Part shown: positions 16,164-26,600 of the stretch, piece by piece
Layout: every line of letters begins with the position of its first letter
Numbering within the stretch: position 1 is the first letter of the stretch
NCBI RefSeq assembly: GCF_004014775.2
Contig: NZ_CP042808.1
Coordinates: forward strand, 1,302,001 to 1,366,000
Reading direction: 5' to 3'
Source of the DNA: Acetobacter oryzoeni
GTDB lineage: Bacteria > Pseudomonadota > Alphaproteobacteria > Acetobacterales > Acetobacteraceae
DNA: 64,000 nt
Program-made: the position numbers and the translations under genes
The notes under the pieces: generated by a model
Databases searched by the model: none
Told to the model about the DNA's origin: nothing
What the model saw: only the letters and a program-made list of their open reading frames with translations

Positions 16164-17606
16164 TTAAGATTTCTGCTTTTGAGATGTGCTTTCTTTGGAT
16201 GGTGATGCAGAAAGTTGGGTGGAAATACGACCAGTTTTAATGGCAGCACAAAAAGCTTTCCAATCAGCTTTTGTCTGATCTGCATAAGCAACGGAGAACC
16301 CAGCTATGGCATCAGCAAACGCACGCCCTCCTCCTAGATAGCCTGCTAAAGTGGCAACATCGGCAGAGCGTGCATGGGCACGTGCCAGCGTACGGCCACA
16401 TAAAAGCGCATAATCAGGCAGACCAACCTGTGCAAACTCTGCCCCAATTGCAGCCAAGCGCTGATCTTTCAACCGGCGCACATAAAACTGACGCTGCCCG
16501 ATAGAAAGATTCCCGGTTTCACCATCTGCTTCATCCGTGCCACAACTATGCGTCCAGCCTAAAAATGCATCAGATGCTGTTTGCATAATACGTTGCCCGA
16601 CCACAACACGTTCACCCTGATTGTGGAAAGGAGAAGGCTGAAGATATGGCGCTAAAACAGAAGTCTGGGCTTCCTTGATCTGAAGCAGCAAAACTTCATT
16701 ATCTGGCGTTGAAAATAGACCTATGGCGCAGAATGTCCCCACACTCCCTACCCCAACAACCTTGAAAATAACATCTTGCAATGCATAGCGAGAAAGCAGA
16801 ATAGCGCGCTCGGGAGGTTGTGTTGCAATATATCTGGCAAAGGCTGTGCGTATTGCGGCATCCTGTTCTGGCAGACGCACCACCAAAGGTGGTTTTTCTG
16901 TCAGACGCGGCGTTCCACAATCTTCCGCCACAAGGCCAAAATGTTTGCGCGCGCTTTCTAATCGCGCTTCCAACAGGCTCTGGACTTTTTTGCGAGCCTG
17001 TTTGTTCTGAAAACCCGCAATGGCAGCAGAAAGGTCAATGCGTTCTGCCCAGATTTCCAAAGGACTTATAGGGGCCAGATGCGCCATTTCCTGCGCATAG
17101 GATTGCGCCATGCTACGTGCCAGATTACGGGCAGATCCATCAGCAAGCCCTGCTTCCCGTCCAGCAAGAACCAAGGAGGTGCCTAAGCGTTTGATATCCC
17201 ATTCAAATGGAGCAGGAAGTGTTTCATCAAAGTCATTGATATCAAAAACCGGTATTCCTTCGGCAGAGGCATAGCTGCCAAAGTTGGCCAGATGGCAATC
17301 TCCGCAACTCTGCACTTTTGGGCCTGCGGTAAGTGTTCCAGCCAAATCTGCGGCCATCACCGCCGCCGCTCCGCGCAAAAACGCGAAAGGAGATACTGCC
17401 ATACGTGCATACCGCACAGGCAGCAATGCGCTGATCCGATGCGCCCCTTGCGCCTCAAGGATAGACACCGGATCCGCCCTTTTTTTTGAAGGATGCCATT
17501 CGGCTTGCTGGGTGCGTGGGGCAGCCTTACGAAGTTTTATGCCATTGGCATGGCGCAAGGTACGCGGGATAAGGCTTGCAGACTGAGCCGGATGAGATGC
17601 GATCAT
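16164..17606 (-). CDS. DUF2252 family protein
   Basis: 480 residues with the typical DUF2252 core: RMAVSPFAFLRGAAAVMAAD, then VQSCGDCHLANFGSYAS, then PVFDINDFDETLPAPFEWDI and KRLGTSLVLAGREAGL. The GDCHLANFG and DINDFDE segments resemble the catalytic and metal loops of aminoglycoside-phosphotransferase-like kinases. Phosphotransfer is therefore a reasonable idea, but no activity is established as far as I know. The C-terminus ends in a basic, Ser-rich tail. No clear ribosome site is seen before ATG 17606. It is transcribed alone: a hairpin follows it and a 272-nt gap precedes it. Confidence 0.92.
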   Translation of the reverse strand: MIASHPAQSASLIPRTLRHANGIKLRKAAPRTQQAEWHPSKKRADPVSILEAQGAHRISALLPVRYARMAVSPFAFLRGAAAVMAADLAGTLTAGPKVQSCGDCHLANFGSYASAEGIPVFDINDFDETLPAPFEWDIKRLGTSLVLAGREAGLADGSARNLARSMAQSYAQEMAHLAPISPLEIWAERIDLSAAIAGFQNKQARKKVQSLLEARLESARKHFGLVAEDCGTPRLTEKPPLVVRLPEQDAAIRTAFARYIATQPPERAILLSRYALQDVIFKVVGVGSVGTFCAIGLFSTPDNEVLLLQIKEAQTSVLAPYLQPSPFHNQGERVVVGQRIMQTASDAFLGWTHSCGTDEADGETGNLSIGQRQFYVRRLKDQRLAAIGAEFAQVGLPDYALLCGRTLARAHARSADVATLAGYLGGGRAFADAIAGFSVAYADQTKADWKAFCAAIKTGRISTQLSASPSKESTSQKQKS

Positions 17607-17878
17607 AAGCCATGTTTAGGCATAACCTTAGAAGTAAACCAGCAATCCAAGCACAAAGCATTACAGGTATGCCTTACGCTGGTATCTCTGGCCATATTTA
17701 GGACGAGTGTCTTTTTTAGGAACACACATTCCCTTTCTGCCGTTTTCAGGCAGGAACTTCGCAACCCAACATAGCGTTGGCCTTGTTATATAGACGTAAT
17801 GCCGGGATAAGTTTTTCTATCCCTGACATATTTTAATTTTAATCTTTTTGGCCTTTATACCATCAAGGAGCCTACCTT

Positions 17879-20026
17879 ATGACTGAAACACCCCCTCAGA
17901 CACCTGCAAAATCACACCCGGTGCTGATAGGGTTTGGCTCCTTCCTGCTGGCCATTATTCTGCTGATTCTGTTCTGGTCGTGGGACTGGTTTGTACCTTT
18001 GGTCAATTCCCGCGCTACAGAAATGCTCCATCGTAAAACAACTATTGAGCATCTGCATGTGGGCTTGGGCCGCATCACAACCATTCGCGTAGAAAACCTG
18101 AAGATTGAACAGCCTCAGACCTTTTCTCAGGAAAAAAGCCTATTTGCTGAATCCAAGGAATTAGCTGTTTCAGTCGATGTCTGGTCCTACATATGGCATC
18201 ATGCGCTCCATATTCCGCTTATAGCGCTGACAGACCCCAAAGCAGATATTCTTGCCCGCAAGAATGGTGAAAACAACTATACCTTTACTGCAGACGGAAA
18301 GCCTGCCTCCACAGATAAAAAGAACGCAGATAAGGCAACCAGCCTCCCTGATATTGGGGAACTGCGTATTACCAATGGCGCGCTGCATGTTCGGCATGAT
18401 CCGCTACAGGCTGATATGCAGATGGGAGTGGAAACAACCCCACCAGAAGGTAACAGCCGTGGGGCTCTGCGCCTCACAGCCAAGGGGCGTTATGCGCAAC
18501 AACCTATTACAGCCCGCTTTGTAGGAGGAACGGTTCTCTCTTTTGTTACAGATAAAGAACCCTACCCGGTTGATCTTTTTGTGCAAAATGGCCCAACAAC
18601 AGCCACACTGAAAGGTGATGTGGTCCACCCCCTCACTCTTGCTGGTGCCCGCCTGAAACTGCACTTTGCCGGGCCAGATATGTCCTTGCTGTACCCCCTC
18701 ACTGGTGTGCCCATTCCCCGCACGCCAGCTTACAACATTACTGGCGCTTTGGATTATACCCGTGAGCATATTGTGTTCCGAGATTTTGAAGGCAAAATGG
18801 GCACGAGTGACATTGGGGGGACCATTGAAGTCAACCCGCATGAAAAAACCATATTCGTACAGGCAAACCTTCATTCCAAGCAGGTAAATCTTGTTGATTT
18901 GGGGGGCTTTATTGGTGCAAAGCCAGATAAGACAAAGGCTGAAGAAAAAGCAGAAGCCAAAAGCAACACGGTGCTGCCTGATACGCCTATCAACATTCCT
19001 AAACTGAATGCTGTGAATGCTCATGTCACGTATCATGGGGCGCATATCGAAAACCAGAAAGTGCCGCTTGATAACATTGATGCCGAGTTTTTTGTGACTG
19101 ATGGCGCCATTGACCTCAAACGCCTGAATTTTGCGGTTGGAAATGGCACTTTGGCCAGTTCTGCCACCCTTAAGCCAGACGGCAAACTGTTTGATACGAC
19201 CGCCCGGATTGATTTTGCCCGGATTGATCTTTCACGCATAATGCAGGCCACTACAGATTCAAAAGCCCAAGGTATTATTGGTGGGCATATGACTCTGAAA
19301 GCAAAAGGTAATTCCATTGCTTCCTTAATGGCTGCTGGCAATGGGGGACTTACGCTGGTGCTGGATCAAGGCGGGGATATTACCGCTATCTTGCCAAGTG
19401 TGTTGGGGTTGCAATTGGCTAACGCTGTTCTTAGCGCGATTGGCCTGCCCTCCCATACAGATATTCGCTGCTTTATTGCCGATATGCCGCTCAAGAACGG
19501 TATTGTTTCCACTAACACTCTGTTGCTTGAAACGGGTGAATCTCGCACCTTGGGCAAAGGTACCATCAATTTCCGCACGAATAAGCTGGATTACGAACTC
19601 ACCACACGTTCACAAAACCCCACCATCGCTTCGTTGCCTGGTGCGTTTCATATTACCGGTCCCATCAAATCCCCTACTGTTTTGCCTGGTGCCGAAATTC
19701 TTGGCCGCGCAGCTGCGGCCGCAGGGCTTGGGTTTGTTTTTCCACCACTTGCTTTGCTTCCAACCATTCAGATTGGTGTCGGTGATAAATCTTTGTGCAG
19801 CCGTGCTGTTCAGGAAGTTAACAGCAACCCCGCAGCAGGCATTGCACCCGGAGCCTTGTCTCATGCACGTGGTTCCGTAGGAAAAAGCAAGCTTTCCCCT
19901 GCTAAATTCCGCACAGTAAGCAGTAAGAAATCGCAACCGGCTCAGCCAGCCCCAAAAGGACAGAAGCAAATGACACCTGCCGAAGTGCGAGCTGCATGGG
20001 ATGCAAAGCTAAAGAATAAAAAATAG
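17879..20026 (+). CDS. AsmA family protein
   Basis: 715 residues. One N-terminal membrane anchor (about residues 19-40, FLLAIILLILFWSWDWFVPL) is followed by a long beta-rich periplasmic region of AsmA/bridge-type repeats: RATEMLHRKTTIEHLHVGL at the start, and GIIGGHMTLKAKGNSIASLM plus NGGLTLVLDQGGDITAIL near the C-terminus. Known relatives (AsmA, TamB, YhdP) act in outer membrane lipid transport and homeostasis. The tail after residue 640 is basic and rich in Ser, Gln and Pro. The ribosome site AAGGAG lies 8 nt before ATG 17879. It is monocistronic, ending before a strong hairpin. Confidence 0.92.
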   Translation: MTETPPQTPAKSHPVLIGFGSFLLAIILLILFWSWDWFVPLVNSRATEMLHRKTTIEHLHVGLGRITTIRVENLKIEQPQTFSQEKSLFAESKELAVSVDVWSYIWHHALHIPLIALTDPKADILARKNGENNYTFTADGKPASTDKKNADKATSLPDIGELRITNGALHVRHDPLQADMQMGVETTPPEGNSRGALRLTAKGRYAQQPITARFVGGTVLSFVTDKEPYPVDLFVQNGPTTATLKGDVVHPLTLAGARLKLHFAGPDMSLLYPLTGVPIPRTPAYNITGALDYTREHIVFRDFEGKMGTSDIGGTIEVNPHEKTIFVQANLHSKQVNLVDLGGFIGAKPDKTKAEEKAEAKSNTVLPDTPINIPKLNAVNAHVTYHGAHIENQKVPLDNIDAEFFVTDGAIDLKRLNFAVGNGTLASSATLKPDGKLFDTTARIDFARIDLSRIMQATTDSKAQGIIGGHMTLKAKGNSIASLMAAGNGGLTLVLDQGGDITAILPSVLGLQLANAVLSAIGLPSHTDIRCFIADMPLKNGIVSTNTLLLETGESRTLGKGTINFRTNKLDYELTTRSQNPTIASLPGAFHITGPIKSPTVLPGAEILGRAAAAAGLGFVFPPLALLPTIQIGVGDKSLCSRAVQEVNSNPAAGIAPGALSHARGSVGKSKLSPAKFRTVSSKKSQPAQPAPKGQKQMTPAEVRAAWDAKLKNKK

Positions 20027-20074
20027 AAAAGCTGGTTTTATTTTCCTATATCTGTATTCTGATTAATGTGCATT

Positions 20075-20107
20075 CACTGCGGGCAAACAAAAGGTTTGTC
20101 CGCAGTG
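20075..20107 (+). terminator. Hairpin downstream of the AsmA gene
   Basis: CACTGCGGGCAAAC (20075-20088) pairs with GTTTGTCCGCAGTG (20094-20107) over 14 positions with one G-T pair and a 5-nt loop. It starts 49 nt after the asmA-like stop codon. Only TTG follows, so termination may depend on other factors. Confidence 0.6.
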
Positions 20108-20463
20108 TTGATAAGGCTGCTGGCCCATATATTATCCCAAACCAGAAAATCGCAGACACAAAATTACGATCTGCTTAATTTTCTTATAAACTCGTGCATA
20201 AAACGGGTTCTATTCTTGTGTATAGGCTTCGCTTTCCGCTGAATTTCCGAAAAATATATACATTTAATAAATACTTCTTGAATTATGCACTTATAATTCC
20301 GAAAAATGTTGATTGTATAATTAATTTTCACACACATTTATACAAAACAAATTATTTAGAAACCAATTACCCTTCAAATCTGTTGTGATGAGATAAATTA
20401 TGTGCCGACAGAACAGTCAGCATATGCTTTTCATGCCTTTCTGCGCTATTTTCGGAGATATAT
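20108..20463. other. AT-rich gene-free stretch before the amidohydrolase gene
   Basis: About 356 bases with no convincing gene; a 64-codon open frame inside it has no ribosome site and an odd composition. It probably carries the promoter and leader of the amidohydrolase gene. The only clear element is CGGAG just before the ATG at 20464. Confidence 0.6.
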
Positions 20464-22353
20464 ATGGCTGATATTATTTGCCGAAATAGCCTTCTGTTTG
20501 ATGGCTCTGGAGCACCTCCTGCCATTGCAGATGTTGCTGTTACGAATGGTAAAATTACTGCCATCGGATCTCATCTTGAAGCGGCATGTAATACTGTTGA
20601 GATAGAATGTCAGGGTTTATGGCTGATGCCAGGATTACTGGATATTCATACTCATCTTGATCTGGAAATAGAGCTCGCTCCCGAATTGCCAGAAGTAGTG
20701 CGGCATGGAACGACAACTGTTGTCATAAGTAATTGCTCTATTGGGGTCACATATGGCCATCAGCGCAGTAATGGCGAAGACCCTATTGTTGATTGTTTTG
20801 CACGGGTTGAAAACATGCCAAAACCAATCCTCAAAAGGGTTGCCGATGCATGTACGTGGTCAGATTCAGAAAGCTACCTTCATCATCTGGAAAGCCTGCC
20901 TCTGGGGCCAAATGTGGTGCCGCTCATACCTCATTCCATGCTCAGAATTGCAGTCATGGGGTTAACCGCATCTATCAGCAGGAAGCCAACACAGCAGGAA
21001 CTTGCCCATATGGTGCAACTTCTGGAAGCTGGCATGGCTCAAGGTTATGCCGGTTTCTCAACCGATGCACTGCCTTTTCATTTTCTGGCCAATTCACCCA
21101 ATAAAAAGAAAAAAATTCCAACACAGTATGCTTGTTTCCAAGAATTATCCCGGCTGACAAACATTGTACGACGTTATAATCGTGTTTGGCAGGCCACGCC
21201 CCCAAAAGACAATATTTTTGTTGCTGTACGCAGCTTTATGCTCAGCAGTGGACGCCTTTACAAGCATTCACTCAAAACCACAGTGTTGGCAGCGATTGAT
21301 CTACAAACCAACCGTTCCGCCATGTATCTTTGTCTCCTACTTTCTTCAATACTGAACTCGCGCATATTCAAAGGGAACTTGCGCTTTCAAGCTCTCTCCT
21401 CATCGTTTCGCATCTGGAGTGACGGCGCCATCAATCCGATTGCTGATGAAATCCCTGAATTTCGGGCACTTAACGAACTGGAACTAGATGACCGTTTGGG
21501 CCGTGCACGTATTTTGAACGATCCAAAATGGGTCAAAGCATTCCGCAAAATGTGGCTCAAAGGAAAAAATGGCTGGTCTTTTAGAAAAATATTGCGGCTT
21601 TTTCGCATGGAAGGCGTTGTGCTTACCCGAAATCTGAAAGACATGATTGTGGCGGAATGCCCGTTTGCCAGTTGGATTGGAGGCACACTGGAAGCCCCGT
21701 ATCGTAGGCTTCTTATGTATCAGGCTGCGGAGGCTCATAATGCCGCATCCACTGATGAAGAAGAGGTATTTTTCTCCAGTTTTCCGAACCCAATTAAAGA
21801 TGATGCTGCATTCTTTTTACATTTGCTGCGCACATGGGATACAGATTTGCGGTGGGAAACAACTTTTGCAAACCGGAATGTAAAAACACTTAAAAAGCTT
21901 CTGTTTCACAAGCAAACACTACCGGGTTTTAACGATAGCGGCGCACATCTTGCCAATATTGGTTTTTACGATGGAAACCTTCGTGCCTTAAAAATTGCAC
22001 AGCAAGAAGGATTGCAGCAGGTTTCTGTCATGGTTCATCGCCTAACAGGTCTTCCTGCCAAGTTTTTTGGAATTGATGCGGGGTTAGTGCGTCCTGGTAT
22101 GCAGGCCGATCTTTGCATTATTGATCCGATCGCTCTTGCACGGTGGAACCCTGAAAAAACATATCACTTTATACACCGTCCCCAATTTGGATGTCGGCAA
22201 GTTGTTAACCGTCCTGACGCTGTTGTGCGGAATGTTATTATTGGCGGCAAAGTAGCATGGCATGACAGCGAATATTCAGAGGAATTCGGAAAAACAGCAT
22301 ATGGGCGTGTCATCAGAGCAAAAGACCACCTATCGGAACAAAATATTCTCTAA
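20464..22353 (+). CDS. Amidohydrolase, N-acyl-D-amino-acid deacylase-like
   Basis: 629 residues, longer than the roughly 480-residue D-aminoacylases. The start ADIICRNSLLFDGSGAPPAI and IDVAVTNGKITAIG-like strand build the small beta domain. The metal motif is LLDIHTHLDLE (HxH), and HGTTTVVISNCSIGV carries the Cys seen at the metal site of D-aminoacylases. The late motif FNDSGAHLANIGFYDGN supplies the final Asp/Ser region, and the end GLVRPGMQADLCIIDP returns to the beta domain. The extra length is in the central part (about residues 200-470). No signal peptide, so probably cytoplasmic. CGGAG precedes the ATG. The substrate is unknown; N-acylated D-amino acids or related amides are likely. Confidence 0.88.
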   Translation: MADIICRNSLLFDGSGAPPAIADVAVTNGKITAIGSHLEAACNTVEIECQGLWLMPGLLDIHTHLDLEIELAPELPEVVRHGTTTVVISNCSIGVTYGHQRSNGEDPIVDCFARVENMPKPILKRVADACTWSDSESYLHHLESLPLGPNVVPLIPHSMLRIAVMGLTASISRKPTQQELAHMVQLLEAGMAQGYAGFSTDALPFHFLANSPNKKKKIPTQYACFQELSRLTNIVRRYNRVWQATPPKDNIFVAVRSFMLSSGRLYKHSLKTTVLAAIDLQTNRSAMYLCLLLSSILNSRIFKGNLRFQALSSSFRIWSDGAINPIADEIPEFRALNELELDDRLGRARILNDPKWVKAFRKMWLKGKNGWSFRKILRLFRMEGVVLTRNLKDMIVAECPFASWIGGTLEAPYRRLLMYQAAEAHNAASTDEEEVFFSSFPNPIKDDAAFFLHLLRTWDTDLRWETTFANRNVKTLKKLLFHKQTLPGFNDSGAHLANIGFYDGNLRALKIAQQEGLQQVSVMVHRLTGLPAKFFGIDAGLVRPGMQADLCIIDPIALARWNPEKTYHFIHRPQFGCRQVVNRPDAVVRNVIIGGKVAWHDSEYSEEFGKTAYGRVIRAKDHLSEQNIL

Positions 22354-22368
22354 TAGGCCGATTTTTTG

Positions 22369-22497
22369 GTGTTTGTTAAACAATTCTATCGGATTTACCT
22401 AAGCGTCAGATGGGGAAAACCCCCAACAATTCAACTTATTGTAGGGGCATTGTTATTTTGGGTAACTGTTCTTTATGATCCTGTTGCTTCTCAATAG
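22369..22497 (+). CDS. Possible 42-residue membrane peptide
   Basis: A GTG-started frame between two genes encodes 42 residues with a basic N-terminus (VKQFYRIYLSVRWGK) and one hydrophobic segment (IQLIVGALLFWVTVLY). That layout suits a small single-span membrane protein. The only ribosome-site-like bases (AGG) are far upstream, so evidence is thin. It would start 15 nt after the amidohydrolase stop and end 18 nt before the esterase start. Confidence 0.2.
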   Translation: MFVKQFYRIYLSVRWGKPPTIQLIVGALLFWVTVLYDPVASQ

Positions 22498-22515
22498 AAA
22501 TAAAGAGTTCTTTCA

Positions 22516-23460
22516 GTGACTACTCTGCCTTTGGTCGATATCGAACAGCGCGACATGATTGCGTCATTTCCGTCCTTCAACCCAGAGCAGGATGACCTGA
22601 TGGAGTTCCGCCGCAGCTTGGTTGAAGGGACAACAGCTCTCCTCAATTCTGGAGCTGTCAAATATGAGGAGCGACTAATCCCCGGCCCAGATGCAGCCCC
22701 GGATGTTCGCGTTATCCTGTTTCACCCACCTAAAACCAGCAGAACAACGTCTGCCATTCTTTACGTCCATGGTGGCGGCATGATTGCCGGAACCCCTGAC
22801 ATGCAGGCGGGTATGCTGGACCGACTGGCATCTGAAACAGGCACACTCATTGTCTCGGTTGATTATCGCTTGGCACCAGAAACGCCTTTCCCTGGTGGGT
22901 TGGAAGATGTTTATGCCGCACTGGTCTGGCTGCATGAGAGTGCGGGAGAATTGGGCATTAATTCTGAGCGCATCATGATTATGGGTGATAGTGGTGGAGG
23001 ATGTTTGGCCGCCGCCACAGCACTTCTGGCGCGAGATCGTGGCAAGATAAAATTGCACGCACAAGTCCTGATTTATCCAATGCTTGATCTGCGCACAGGC
23101 AGCACAAATGCGCCTTCAGATGATCCGACAACAGGAGAGTTTGTGTGGACACGCGCCCAGAACCAACATGCTTGGTCTGCCGTGCGTGGAGAATTGACTG
23201 ATGATGATCCGCAATTTGGTTATTTATCGCCTGCATTCATGCGTGATCTCTCCGGCTTGCCGCCAACATTCATTATTACTGGTGCGCTGGATCTATTTCG
23301 CGATGAAGATATTACTTTTGCGCAGCGCCTATGGAAAGCAAGCGTACCAACAGAACTTATCGTCTATGCCAATGCAGTACATGCCTTTGACCTATTGCCC
23401 TCCTCTCTAGGCAAACGTGTGCGTCATGATGTGTTGGAAGCCGTACGTCGCCTGTTATAA
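22516..23460 (+). CDS. Alpha/beta hydrolase, hormone-sensitive-lipase family esterase
   Basis: 314 residues. The oxyanion-hole motif LYVHGGGMIAG is followed by VSVDYRLAPETPFPGGLED and the nucleophile motif IMGDSGGGCLAA. The acid is in GALDLFRDED and the catalytic His in YANAVHAFDL, so the triad is complete. No signal peptide, so a cytoplasmic carboxylesterase for short acyl chains is expected; the natural substrate is unknown. The start is GTG 22516. The preceding gene, a deacylase-like amidohydrolase, is 162 nt upstream; a shared role is possible but not shown. Confidence 0.92.
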   Translation: MTTLPLVDIEQRDMIASFPSFNPEQDDLMEFRRSLVEGTTALLNSGAVKYEERLIPGPDAAPDVRVILFHPPKTSRTTSAILYVHGGGMIAGTPDMQAGMLDRLASETGTLIVSVDYRLAPETPFPGGLEDVYAALVWLHESAGELGINSERIMIMGDSGGGCLAAATALLARDRGKIKLHAQVLIYPMLDLRTGSTNAPSDDPTTGEFVWTRAQNQHAWSAVRGELTDDDPQFGYLSPAFMRDLSGLPPTFIITGALDLFRDEDITFAQRLWKASVPTELIVYANAVHAFDLLPSSLGKRVRHDVLEAVRRLL

Positions 23461-23609
23461 ACTTAAAAACTCCGCCAATACACGGCTTGCAAATCTGGCA
23501 CCAATTACAGACACTCCTCTTTCCTATGAAACATGAATAACTTTGCCATAATACAAGCGGTAGTTGTGTTATTGAGCGCATGATAACGGCAGATAAAGGG
23601 GACTTTTGG

Positions 23610-26600
23610 GTGGATACAGAGCAAAAACAGATTTCTGAAAACACCGATCACCCCATGCCTGCCGAAACACCATCGCTGCAAATCGCACTACAGGAAGCCG
23701 TAAATGCAAGCCTGTGGGAAAACAGTGTTCCCGTTCTTGAAGAACTTGCTTTCGACAACAAAACGGACGTTGAATACCCTGCCGTAGAAATTACCATCAG
23801 CAGTGAGCCTCCGTTTCTTACGCCACGCTCATGGATGTTGCAGCAGGTTCGCCCCCAAGAACTGCGCGTGCTGAATGATCGTGACATCACGCTTGATGGG
23901 GCATTGCTTTCCGCCCAAACAGAGGCTTCCAAAGCTGTCGTAACAGTTACCGCACGTGCCGGAGAGCAGGAATTAACCAAAACCACCCGCGATGTGCGCG
24001 TGTTGGCCCGTAATGAATGGGGCGGCTTATGTGGCATTCCTGATATTCTTGCAGCATTTGTTTTGCCGAATGACCCGGCAATAGCCCGTATTCTGCGCAA
24101 TGCAGCCGATATTTTGCAGCAGGCCGGGCAAGTTGCCTCGCTGGAAGGATATCAGGGCGATAAAACCAGAGTATGGGCACAGGCTCAGGCTATCTGGTGT
24201 GCTATTTGTGGGCTGAACATCACTTACATCAACCCTCCCGCATCGTTTGTGGAACATGGGCAACGCATTCGCCTACCCTCTCAGGTGTATGAAGAACGGC
24301 TGGCCACTTGCCTGGATACCACCGTTCTTTTTGCCGCCTGCCTTGAGGCCATTGGCCTGCGCCCATTGATTGTTCTTACCAAAGGGCATGCATTTGCAGG
24401 CTTCTGGCTTTCTCAGCAGGATGCAGGTGCATCCGTTGTTCAGGATCTGCCGGGCATACGCAACCGCCTGAAACTTGATGATCTGCGCGTTTTTGAAACA
24501 ACGCTTGTAACGGCTGCCCGCAAACCCAGCTTTGCAATTGCCTGTGAGCGCGGAGAGGCCCACCTGCGCGATATCGGCGATGATGACGAAGACGCATTCC
24601 GTGAAATTATTGATGTGCATCGCGCACGTCTTCGCCGCATCCGTCCTCTTTCTACACCAGGTTTGCGCACAGATACGGCGCTTGATGAAACCTCGGAAGA
24701 TACTTCCGAGCAGCCGCTTTTTGAGGCACCTCCGGCCCTGCGTGAGGAACGGGAAGAAGAACTGTTACCGGATCGCCCCGCTGATCGCGTTCAGCGCTGG
24801 TGCAATCGTCTTCTGGATATGTCAGCGCGTAACCGCCTGCTTAATTTGCCGAAGTCTGACCGTCAGCAAATTGAGATTGAGTGCCCAGAGCCTGCCACGC
24901 TGGAAGATATGCTGGCAGACATGCGCGCAGGCGGTAACGCTAAACCTTTACGCTTTATTTCTGCGCCAGACCTGATGGATGAGGATGATCCGCGCAACAA
25001 ATTCCTTCATCAAGACCGGCATCAGGAGGATGCCGCACGCGCCTATGCCATAGAGGCGCTTGCACGGCGCGAAATTGTTGTACCGCGCAAGAAAGAAAAC
25101 CTCCAGAACGCCCTTATCGAGATTTATCGCCAAGCCAGAGCTGCGGAGCAGGAAGGCGGCACAAACGTGCTCTTTCTGACCATAGGAGCTTTGGCGTGGA
25201 CACCAGAGGACAAAAGCAAGCCTTATCTTGCGCCACTTATTCTTGTTCCGGTTATTCTGGAACGCGCCAGCATTAAATCTCCCTTTACGTTACGTGCGCA
25301 CAGTGATGAAACCCGCATAAACACAACACTTTTGGAAATGCTGCGTGCGGATTATGATATCCGCATCCCCCTGCTGGAACATGAAAACCTTCCTGAAGAT
25401 GGTTCAGGGTTGGATGTGCCAAAAATTATCGAAGCATTCCGGCTTCATCTGCGCCACATTCCAGGATGGGAAATTCGTGAACATGTTAGTCTGACCACAT
25501 TAAGTTTCTCAAAGTTCTTGATGTGGAAAGATCTTCTTGAACGGCGAGACAAGCTGGCTACCAATGATGTTGCAAGCCGTCTGTTAAATGGTGTTCAAGA
25601 ACCCGAGCAAGATGGTGCTACACCTTCCAATAGGTTTGATGCTTCTCAGGATCTCGATACGGCGTTAGCTGAAGCTGATCTTGTCTGCCCAATGGAAGCT
25701 GATTCCTCACAGCTCAAAGCCGTGGCACGGGCTGCTGCGGGCGAAAACTTTGTGCTGATCGGCCCACCAGGCACAGGTAAAAGCCAGACTATTGGCAACA
25801 TTATTGCCAATACGCTAGCGCAAGGCCGCACCGTATTGTTTGTGGCCGAAAAACGCACAGCGCTGGAGGTTGTACGTAATCGGCTGGCAAAGCTGGGTAT
25901 TGCCGAGTTCTGTCTGGATCTGTTCTCACCCAAAGCCAGTAAAATGGGTGTGCTCCAGCAATTCCAGACAGCCCAGGCCGCGTTGGAAGATTTTCAGCAG
26001 GAAGAATACGCACACACAAAACAAACACTTGATGCGCTGCGGCTTGAACTGAATGCTTATGTTCACGCGCTCCATGCCCCACGCCGAAATGGTTGGACGC
26101 CGTACCGAGGTATTGGCATCACATTACGTGCGCAGGAAGAAAAAATCGTACGCATCCCCCTTGTATGGCGCGATGCTGATGCACATTCAAAAACAGATTA
26201 CGACAACCTAGTGCAGGCGGCCGAAGACCTGGCCACACTCTATGCCCGCATTGGCGATATTGTTGTATCTCCCCAATTAGCAGGCCTTGAGCAGACGGAA
26301 TGGTCCCCTCTGTGGGAGGCTCGGTTGCTGGAGACAGTCAAAGCAACGCTGGCAGCTTTGGGGGAACTCCGCAACGCGGCTCATGATGTGGTCAAGGCGC
26401 TTGCATTGGGGGCAGATAATTTATCATTTATCCGCCTCGGGCAGATTGATGCGCTATGCGCACATTTATTACAGCCCCATGCTGCCGGTTGGGCGTTTGG
26501 AGATGCCGCGCAGGACATTTGCAGCCAAGTGCTCGCAGAAAAAGAGCAGGTTGCCAAACATCGCACCCTTACTGAAGACCTGAATACACGCTGGAAAGAA

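Noticed and set aside
18404-19045. A 213-codon open frame on the minus strand
   Set aside because: It lies wholly inside the AsmA gene, shows no family motif and has no ribosome site; the plus frame has clear domain signals.
20464-22353. Fusion or frameshift in the long amidohydrolase gene
   Set aside because: The frame is continuous, both ends carry matching family motifs, and longer members of this family exist, so the extra central part is not evidence of damage.
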